A stretch of 64,000 nucleotides of DNA from CAWCGU01 sp963795195 (GTDB lineage: Bacteria; Actinomycetota; Thermoleophilia; Solirubrobacterales; 70-9): contig CAWCGU010000006.1 in assembly GCA_963795195.1 (NCBI GenBank), forward strand, positions 62,001 to 126,000. Direction: 5' to 3'. The notes beneath the pieces were generated by a model, which saw only the letters and a program-made list of their open reading frames with translations, had not been told where the DNA came from and ran no database searches. A program made the translations under genes and the position numbers. Within the stretch, counting starts at the first letter, position 1, and each line of letters begins with the position of its first letter. Positions 58,476 through 64,000 of the stretch are shown here, one piece after another.

Positions 58476-59195
58476 TCACTCCTTTGCCTCGAGGGCGTCT
58501 CGCCGCTGACGACAGAAGTCGAGCGCGGCCGCGGTTTGGTCGTCCGCCGTCTGCAGATCGGCATAGCCGATCTCGGCGCCAACGAAACCGGTCGCGTTCC
58601 AGACCGAGCCGCTGACCCCCTGGTCCCACGGGCCCACGTAGAGGTAGGGCTCGTCGTGGTGTTCGTCCCCCGGGGAGAAGCCGTAGTTGGCACGGCGCCC
58701 GCTCTGCTCGTCGCCGGCCTCGATCGCGATGTCGAAGTGCTCGGGCCAGAGCCACGCGTCCGACGGAGCGCCGCCCGGCACTGCTTCCTCACGGAGCACC
58801 CCGAGTACCGCAGCGCCGAATTCGTACCAAGCCCCGAGGGCGCCGGCGGCCTTATCGTCGATCGCCAGCGGCGAGTCATCCAGGTCAGCGCCACCCGGCA
58901 GCAACCCGGCGACGAGCACCGCGCCGGCCGCAAGTGACGTAAGTCGCACCCGCCGCTCGTCTTCGCCGCGACGGTAGATCAATTCCGCACCCTCGACGCG
59001 AACCTGGCAAGCGACCCCTTCCACCTCGAACGGAGGCGTCCCGAAACCACCGTGGGTCGCGGACAGCGCAATCTCATTTTCAGGCTTGCGCGCGGGCGCG
59101 ACGATCTGTTCGGCGACGGTGTGCAGGGCAGCGCGGGTGGCGGCGAACCCGTCGGGCAGCGGCGGCAGCGGAGAGCTCGGAGAACCAGTCGGCAC
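58476..59195 (-). CDS. Hypothetical protein upstream of the Rieske-ThDP gene
   Basis: About 239 residues from a GTG at 59195; the start is uncertain, since the frame is open further. Recognisable stretches are FAATRAALHTVAEQIVAPAR, ENEIALSATHGGFGTPPFEV, PSDAWLWPEHFDIAIEAGDE and NYGFSPGDEHHDEPYLYVG. It has no signal peptide or known domain. The His/Trp-rich HFDIAI and DEHHDEP stretches may bind metal. It ends 4 bp before the Rieske-ThDP gene, so the two are probably functionally linked. Confidence 0.6.
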   Translation of the reverse strand: MPTGSPSSPLPPLPDGFAATRAALHTVAEQIVAPARKPENEIALSATHGGFGTPPFEVEGVACQVRVEGAELIYRRGEDERRVRLTSLAAGAVLVAGLLPGGADLDDSPLAIDDKAAGALGAWYEFGAAVLGVLREEAVPGGAPSDAWLWPEHFDIAIEAGDEQSGRRANYGFSPGDEHHDEPYLYVGPWDQGVSGSVWNATGFVGAEIGYADLQTADDQTAAALDFCRQRRDALEAKE

Positions 59196-59224
59196 CGATG
59201 TACCAGTCTCGCTCTTGCCCGAAA

Positions 59225-59245
59225 CGTTACATCCGGCCTGTAACG
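59225..59245. promoter_or_regulatory. Inverted repeat, candidate operator between divergent genes
   Basis: CGTTACA-7 nt-TGTAACG, a perfect 7-bp dyad centred between the hypothetical/Rieske-ThDP operon (minus) and the antiporter gene (plus). The AT-rich half-sites and 14-bp centre-to-centre spacing fit a dimeric repressor such as TetR or MarR type. The minus-strand TAACGT inside it could be a -10. Confidence 0.5.
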
Positions 59246-59265
59246 CGTCAAGGGCCCGTGAGACA

Positions 59266-60507
59266 GTGACCACAGTGCAAGCCCCGGGTTTCGAGAACCT
59301 GTTGATCGTCTGCGCCGTGGCCTTTGCCGCCCCCTTCCTGCTCGGGCTGGTGCCGCGCCTGCTCCTGCCCGCGGTGGTGCTCGAGATCGTCGCCGGGATC
59401 GTGATCGGCCCGGCGGGCCTGGGCTGGGTGGAGGTCGACCAGGCGATCGAGGTCATCTCGGTGCTCGGGCTCGCCTTTCTGCTCTTTCTTGCCGGCCTCG
59501 AGATCGACTTCGACCGCCTGCGAGGAGGACTGCTGCGCCTCGCAGGGGGCGGCTACTTGGTCTCGTTTGCGATCGCGGTCCTGGTCGCGCTGGCCCTCAA
59601 GGGCGCCGACCTGGTGGAGACGCCGCTGCTCGTTGCGATCATCCTGACTGCGACCTCGCTCGGGGTGATCGTGCCGGTGCTGAAGGACTCGCATCAGCTT
59701 GAGTCCCGGTTCGGCCAGCTCGTCCTGGCCGCGGGCTCAATCGCGGACTTCGGTGCGATCATCCTGCTTTCGCTGTTCTTCACGGGTGAGGGCGGGGCCG
59801 GCTCGACGGCAGTGTTGATCGGCGGCTTGGTCGTGCTGGCGCTCTTCGTCTACGTCGCCACCAGAGCGGCCGAGCATTCCGGGCGGATCTCTGCCGACCT
59901 GCTGCGGCTTCAGAACACGACGGCACAGATCCGCGTGCGCGGAGCGATCGTGCTGCTTGTTGGATTCGCCGCAATGGCCGAGTCGCTGGGTCTCGAGGTG
60001 ATCCTCGGAACATTTATGGCCGGCGCGCTGCTGAAGCTCGCCGACCACGACGAGGCGATGAGCCACCCCGATTTCCGCCCGAAACTGAACGCGATCGGCT
60101 TCGGGTTCTTCATCCCGGTGTTTTTCGTATCCAGCGGCATTCGCTTCGACCTCGACGCGTTATTCGCCGACAGCGACACGTTGATCATGGTGCCGATCTT
60201 CCTCGCCTCACTGCTTGCCGCTCGTGGGCTCCCCGCCCTGCTCTACCGGGGCTATCTCCCCGGCAATCAGATTCCGGTCGCGGCGCTGATGCAGGCGACC
60301 TCGCTGCCGTTCATCGTTGCTGCGACGGCAATCGGGGCGGACCTGGGGTTGATCGACGCGGCCGAAAGCGCGGCCCTGATCGCCGCCGGGCTGGCCTCGG
60401 TGATCCTCTTCCCCCTGATCGGCGTGACGATGCTGCGCAGGGGAACGCACTTGCCGCCCCCACCGCAAACCGGCGCCGGCGACGAGAGCCACCTGCGGGC
60501 GATGTAG
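59266..60507 (+). CDS. CPA2-type cation/proton antiporter
   Basis: A 413-residue membrane protein of the monovalent cation:H+ antiporter-2 family (KefB/NhaS3-like). About 12 to 13 hydrophobic helices are visible, for example LIVCAVAFAAPFLLGLVPRL, VISVLGLAFLLFLAGLEIDF and ILTATSLGVIVPVLKDSHQL, where TATSLG and LAGLEID are family blocks. The C-terminal TrkA/RCK regulatory domains are absent. GTG 59266 or 59275 can start it. An inverted repeat lies just upstream. Confidence 0.85.
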   Translation: MTTVQAPGFENLLIVCAVAFAAPFLLGLVPRLLLPAVVLEIVAGIVIGPAGLGWVEVDQAIEVISVLGLAFLLFLAGLEIDFDRLRGGLLRLAGGGYLVSFAIAVLVALALKGADLVETPLLVAIILTATSLGVIVPVLKDSHQLESRFGQLVLAAGSIADFGAIILLSLFFTGEGGAGSTAVLIGGLVVLALFVYVATRAAEHSGRISADLLRLQNTTAQIRVRGAIVLLVGFAAMAESLGLEVILGTFMAGALLKLADHDEAMSHPDFRPKLNAIGFGFFIPVFFVSSGIRFDLDALFADSDTLIMVPIFLASLLAARGLPALLYRGYLPGNQIPVAALMQATSLPFIVAATAIGADLGLIDAAESAALIAAGLASVILFPLIGVTMLRRGTHLPPPPQTGAGDESHLRAM

Positions 60508-60518
60508 CTGGTGAACCG

Positions 60519-60902
60519 CTAGCCGACGGGGCGGACGGCAACGGTCACCCGTGAGACGGCGAGCAGCCTGCCCTCGTCATCGCTGAGATCCACATCCCAG
60601 ACCCAGGTGGTGCGGCCGCGGTGCCGCACGATGCCCGCCGCTGTTATGTGACCCTCCGTGACGGGTCGCAAAAAGGTTGTCTGCACCGACTGCCCAATCG
60701 CCGCCATGCCGTCGTTGGCAACCGCGCCATAGGTCGCGTGGGATGCCAGATCCTCGGCCAGCGCACTGTGGACGCCGCCGTGCAGGATCCCGAACGGCTG
60801 CAGCAACTCGCCCCGGATTTCCAGCCTGGCGCTGGCGCTCGACTCGGATTCCTCCAGGAACTCGACTCCGAGCAGGTCGGTGAAGGTGCCGGTGTCGCTC
60901 AT
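60519..60902 (-). CDS. Hotdog-fold thioesterase (PaaI/YbgC-like)
   Basis: A 127-residue single hotdog domain with LLQPFGILHGGVHSALAEDL, where the Asn/Asp-Gly motif HGG and the Glu/Asp of the helix are the expected catalytic elements, and TTFLRPVTEGHITAAGIVRH. It would hydrolyse acyl-CoA thioesters, perhaps aromatic ones. No paa or menaquinone genes are adjacent. It converges with the antiporter gene 11 bp away. Confidence 0.88.
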   Translation of the reverse strand: MSDTGTFTDLLGVEFLEESESSASARLEIRGELLQPFGILHGGVHSALAEDLASHATYGAVANDGMAAIGQSVQTTFLRPVTEGHITAAGIVRHRGRTTWVWDVDLSDDEGRLLAVSRVTVAVRPVG

Positions 60903-60965
60903 CCCTCAAATCTAGTCGGAGGCCAAAACGGGCGCTCAGCTGCCGTTTAGGAATCTCCACTCAAC

Positions 60966-60971
60966 TAGGCT
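60966..60971 (+). promoter_or_regulatory. -10 element of the anti-sigma-like gene
   Basis: TAGGCT, ending 9 nt before the ATG at 60981. Confidence 0.4.
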
Positions 60972-60980
60972 TGCGCGCCG

Positions 60981-61997
60981 ATGGCACTAAGCGACGATCA
61001 ACGCGCCATGCTCCAGCTGCTGCTGGAGCGTGGCCAGAACTACGACGACCTTGCCGAGCTGCTCGGCATCGAGCGTGCTGAGGTTCGGCGCCGAGCTCGC
61101 GCCGCGATGACCGAGCTCGGTGGCCGCGATCCCGACGGGGACATAGCCCTCACCGACTACCTGCTCGGAGAGGCTGATCCGATCGCACGCGCAGACGCCG
61201 TGCGCCAACTCGGCTCAGACCCAGAGACCCTCGAGCTGGCCCGTGAGCTCAGCGCCAAGCTTCAGCTCGTCGCGCCCGACGCCGATCTGCCGGACCTGCC
61301 CAAGGGCAAGGGCCCGAGCACGCCCGCGCCGAAGGGAACGGGTGAGGGCGGCGGATCGACAAGCCCACTGAGCAGCGTCTCGCCGAAGCAGGCCCGGATC
61401 TGGGCGGCGCTCGCCGCCGGAGCGGTTTTGCTGGTCGCGGTCGTGCTGGCCATTGCCGGCGTCTTCGGCGGCGACGACGAACCTGCGGATACGGCCTCTG
61501 CCACAACCGAAGAGACGACACCGGGCGAGACCGAGTCCGGAACGCCAATCGTGCTCGAGGCCCAGCAAAGGGGCAGCGACGCCGCCGGGTTGGCCACTCT
61601 CGGCTTCAGCGGGGACAGCGACCAGCCCGCGATGGACCTGCAGCTCTCGGGCCTGCCGGAAGCTCCGAAGGACCAGGCCTACATCCTCTGGTTCCTGACC
61701 GACGACGAGAACGGCTTCCCGCTCCCGGCGCCGTTGCCCGTCGCCGAAGACGGCTCCTTCAGCGAGCGCTTCGCGCTGGCTGAAGTCCTGCTGGCGATTC
61801 TGGGCGCGACCAAGCAGCTCGATGTCGGACTGGTCGATCTCAAAGATCTGCAGACCGACCTGACCACAGCCGTCGAGGATGGCCAGGACACCCTCCCCTA
61901 CCAGGGTGAGAGCATCTTGCGCGGCGATCTGCCTGAGGTTCCGGGTGGCGCCGGCGGTGGCCAGGGCGGCGGCGCGCAGGACGAGGGCGGGCAGTAG
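60981..61997 (+). CDS. Membrane protein with N-terminal HTH and anti-sigma-K-like outer domain
   Basis: A 338-residue protein. Residues 1-50 look like a sigma-region-4-type HTH (MLQLLLERGQNYDDLAELLG, IERAEVRRRARAAMTELGG). A Pro/Gly-rich linker and one membrane helix (WAALAAGAVLLVAVVLAIAG) follow. The outer part, DQAYILWFLTDDENGFPLP with GSFSERFALAEVL, resembles the C-terminal domain of RskA-type anti-sigma factors. The combination would let an outside signal act on transcription, but no sigma factor gene is adjacent. The tail is Gly-rich. Confidence 0.68.
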   Translation: MALSDDQRAMLQLLLERGQNYDDLAELLGIERAEVRRRARAAMTELGGRDPDGDIALTDYLLGEADPIARADAVRQLGSDPETLELARELSAKLQLVAPDADLPDLPKGKGPSTPAPKGTGEGGGSTSPLSSVSPKQARIWAALAAGAVLLVAVVLAIAGVFGGDDEPADTASATTEETTPGETESGTPIVLEAQQRGSDAAGLATLGFSGDSDQPAMDLQLSGLPEAPKDQAYILWFLTDDENGFPLPAPLPVAEDGSFSERFALAEVLLAILGATKQLDVGLVDLKDLQTDLTTAVEDGQDTLPYQGESILRGDLPEVPGGAGGGQGGGAQDEGGQ

Positions 61998-62188
61998 TCA
62001 CCTGGCCGAAGCGAGACTTGGACGGATTTGCACACTCCAGTGGGTAAACCCTCCTAGTTTCATCCGCGCCCCCTTGGTGGGGCCCTTGATGCTGCCGTTA
62101 CGGCGCCTCGCGGCTCAGTGGCGCCCGGGGCCGCAGGCCAAGCGCGCGCCACGAGCCCACGGCGCCCGGGCCACACCCAGAGCTGCGC
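61998..62188. other. Intergenic region, nothing recognised
   Basis: A 191-bp convergent gap. Two GGCGCCCGGG copies lie at about 62122 and 62161, and GGGTAAACCC is a small dyad near 62042. I see no clear terminator T-tract, RNA gene or ORF. Confidence 0.5.
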
Positions 62189-63793
62189 CTACCCCGGCAG
62201 CAGCTTCCCGGGATTCATGATCCCGGCCGGATCCAGGCGCTCCTTGACCGCCCTCAGCGCCTCAATGCCCACCTCCCCCACCTCAGCCGTCATGTAGGGG
62301 GCGTGGTCGCGGCCGACAGCGTGGTGGTGGGTGATCGTGCCCTGGGCGGCGACGATGGCCTCGCAGGCCGCTGCCTTAACCGCCTTCCACTGGTCGATCT
62401 CTTCGCCGATCCGGCGCGGCGCGGCGAAAGTGAAGTACAGCGACGCGCCGTCGCGGTAGGCGTGCGAGATGTGGCAGTAGACGATCCCGGGAGTGCCTTG
62501 GTCCTCGAGCGCCTTCTTGAGTGCTCCGGCGACGCCGCGGTAGAGCTCCTGCAGGCGCGACCAGATGTGCGATGTCTCGAGCGTCTCCACGAAGTAGCCC
62601 ATGTCGAGCAGTTCCTCGCGAAAGTAGGGGCCGTCGTAGCGGCCGTGCTCCCAGGCCTCTCCGGCCCCGGTTCCCAGCGACAGCGCCCCGTGGCGCCGCA
62701 GTGCCCGGGTCGCAAGCGCCCGGCGGCGCCCGATCGATTCACGCTCGCCGTCCCAGCCGCAGATGATGATGCAGCCATGGCCAAAACGGCCGGTGGACAT
62801 CAGTTTGCCGAGCACCCGTTTTCCGATGCCGTCGCCGGCGAGGGAGAGCGAGACTTCGGTCTCCATCGCGTCCGAGAGGCGCAGGACGTCGGGGAGGTGA
62901 CCGGCCTGGCTGAGGGCCCGCACGATCTCGCAGCCGCTCTCCCAGTCCGTGGCCAGCCAGGCCTCGTGTCGTTTGTGCGCCGGGTTCGGGCGAACCTTGA
63001 CCGTCACATCCGTGATCACACCGAGCGTTCCTTCCGAGCCCATCGCCAACTCGCGCAGCGCCGGTCCGGCAGCAGTGTGGGGACTTTGCAGCGTCGACAG
63101 CTCGCCAATCGGAGTCGCCATCCGCAGCGAGCTGACGAGCGTGTCGAAGCGCCCGTAACCGCTAGATGCTTGTCCGGCCGAGCGGGTGGCCGCGAATCCA
63201 CCGATCGAAGCGTGCTCAAACGACTGCGGGAAGTGCCCGAGAGTGACCCCCTTGGCATTGAGGGCACGCTCCGCGGCCGGACCAAGCAGCCCCGGGCCAA
63301 GCCTCGCCAGCAACGAGCGATCATCGACCTCGACCCAGTTGAGGCGCTCCAGATCGAGGCTGACGACGGCCTTGTGACCATCGCGGATCGGATTGATGCC
63401 GCCGACCACGCTCGAGCCGCCGCCGAAGGGGACCACGGCGATGTCCGCCCGGCTGCAGGCCTCAAGCACCGCTGAGACCGCCTCGGCATCGGTCGGATAG
63501 AGCACGGCATCCGGCATCGCCTCCAGGGCCCCGGTGCGCAACCTGATCAGGTCGGGATAGCTGCGCCCGGCGGAATGCCGGGCTCGCCCCTCGCGCTCGC
63601 GGTCGATGTTGCCGGCGCCGCCGACGGCCTCGACCACCGCGTCGTCAATCGCGCGACGGCGGGGCAACTTGAGGTCCTCCAGCGCGATCGGCTCCTGCGG
63701 CTCGACGCTGCCGAGACGCTCGCGGAGCATCGCCTTGGCGCCATCGCCCAGCGGCTTGCGCCTCTCGGTCACTCCCCACGCATTCCAGGTCAA
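62189..63793 (-). CDS. FAD-linked oxidase, alkyldihydroxyacetonephosphate synthase-like
   Basis: A 534-residue VAO/PCMH-fold flavoprotein. The FAD-binding part has VVPFGGGSSVVGGINPIRDG and LGHFPQSFEHASIGGFAATRSAGQ-like blocks and MGSEGTLGVITDVTV. The C-terminal stretch GTITHHHAVGRDHAPYM carries the triple His and Tyr of AGPS, the enzyme that makes the ether bond of plasmalogen-type lipids; the N-terminus LTWNAWGVTERRK also matches that family. It could instead oxidise a hydroxy acid. The TTG start overlaps the stop of the SRPBCC gene (TTGA). Confidence 0.8.
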   Translation of the reverse strand: MTWNAWGVTERRKPLGDGAKAMLRERLGSVEPQEPIALEDLKLPRRRAIDDAVVEAVGGAGNIDREREGRARHSAGRSYPDLIRLRTGALEAMPDAVLYPTDAEAVSAVLEACSRADIAVVPFGGGSSVVGGINPIRDGHKAVVSLDLERLNWVEVDDRSLLARLGPGLLGPAAERALNAKGVTLGHFPQSFEHASIGGFAATRSAGQASSGYGRFDTLVSSLRMATPIGELSTLQSPHTAAGPALRELAMGSEGTLGVITDVTVKVRPNPAHKRHEAWLATDWESGCEIVRALSQAGHLPDVLRLSDAMETEVSLSLAGDGIGKRVLGKLMSTGRFGHGCIIICGWDGERESIGRRRALATRALRRHGALSLGTGAGEAWEHGRYDGPYFREELLDMGYFVETLETSHIWSRLQELYRGVAGALKKALEDQGTPGIVYCHISHAYRDGASLYFTFAAPRRIGEEIDQWKAVKAAACEAIVAAQGTITHHHAVGRDHAPYMTAEVGEVGIEALRAVKERLDPAGIMNPGKLLPG

Positions 63794-64000
63794 TCTTGCC
63801 CCTCCGTTTCCATGGCCCTCTCGAGCCCGTCGAGCGCTTCGTCAAGTGTGCGGCCGGTGCCGCGGTTCAGCATCGGGGAGCCCAGCTTCGAGAGCCCCCT
63901 CACCTTCTGGCGTGCCGTCAGAGTCAGCTTGGTCGAATCGTTCTTGTCGGCTAAATCGAGCTCGAGGCTGCAGGAGTGCAGGATTCGCTCGAACGGAGTG
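63790..64000 (-). CDS. SRPBCC-family protein, C-terminal part (partial)
   Basis: The frame enters from beyond the window and ends at a TGA at 63790-63792. About 70 residues are visible: FERILHSCSLELDLADKNDS, KLTLTARQKVRGLSKLGSPM and TLDEALDGLERAMETEG. The pattern of strands followed by a long amphipathic helix fits the end of a START/SRPBCC domain. It is translationally coupled to the AGPS-like gene. The first part of the protein and any promoter lie outside. Confidence 0.55.
   Translation of the reverse strand, partial: TPFERILHSCSLELDLADKNDSTKLTLTARQKVRGLSKLGSPMLNRGTGRTLDEALDGLERAMETEGQD

Overview
The window is one contiguous stretch of high-GC bacterial chromosome with no rRNA, tRNA, insertion sequence, phage or CRISPR that I can recognise. 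Gene content, frequent GTG/TTG starts, the order infB-ylxP-rbfA-truB-ribF-rpsO-pnp and protein types such as RodZ-like membrane HTH, WS/DGAT acyltransferase, secreted 'AT-N' repeat protein and c-di-AMP-controlled RlpA-like wall protein suggest an actinobacterium of the Thermoleophilia (Solirubrobacterales-like). This is inference from content, not a phylogenetic result.

Layout. 1-9.7 kb: translation/RNA operon (end of infB, ylxP, rbfA, nrnA, truB, ribF, rpsO), a peroxiredoxin/DsbA-like patch, then pnp, an M16 peptidase and dapB. 9.7-15.7 kb: a secreted protein of unknown function with a small partner (minus strand), an amidase, dapA and RNase J. 15.7-18.4 kb: a minus-strand response regulator, sensor kinase and ferritin-like protein. 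18.5-28.6 kb: ftsK, a RodZ-like protein, cinA (frameshifted), a hydrolase, thpR-recA-recX, RNase Y and a membrane cupredoxin. 28.6-38.5 kb: enoyl-CoA hydratase, miaB, miaA, dapF between two NTF2-like genes, an LL-DAP-aminotransferase-like gene, a DMT permease, an SDR, hflX and dut. 38.5-46 kb: methyltransferase/lipid kinase pair, hydrolase, BCP peroxiredoxin, DUF3052, a secreted repeat protein, a NarL-type two-component pair and AlgH. 46-56.5 kb: thioredoxin-TPR, CcdA, trypsin-like protease, RlpA-like protein behind a c-di-AMP riboswitch, WS/DGAT, GH3, SprT-like, SRPBCC, K+ channel and nadE. 56.5-64 kb: a Rieske-ThDP enzyme fusion with a small partner, a CPA antiporter, a thioesterase, an anti-sigma-like membrane protein and an AGPS-like flavoenzyme coupled to an SRPBCC protein that runs off the end.

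How it fits together. RNA turnover is unusually concentrated: nrnA, pnp, rnj and rny lie within 27 kb. Four lysine/meso-DAP pathway steps are scattered over 26 kb (dapB, dapA, dapF, dapL-like), and the epimerase has serine at both positions where catalytic cysteines are expected. Many first genes of transcription units have a TANNNT hexamer 6-10 nt before the start codon and no Shine-Dalgarno sequence, which implies widespread leaderless mRNAs; I used this to choose several starts.

Data quality. Six otherwise conventional genes between 22.4 and 36.1 kb (cinA, enoyl-CoA hydratase, miaA, dapF, dapL-like, SDR) are interrupted by single-base indels, nearly all of them insertions. I read these mostly as sequence errors rather than decay and describe the genes as if repaired. 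The most novel items are the Rieske-ThDP fusion, the Ser/Ser DapF, the riboswitch placed directly against a start codon, and the RNase Y without a membrane anchor.
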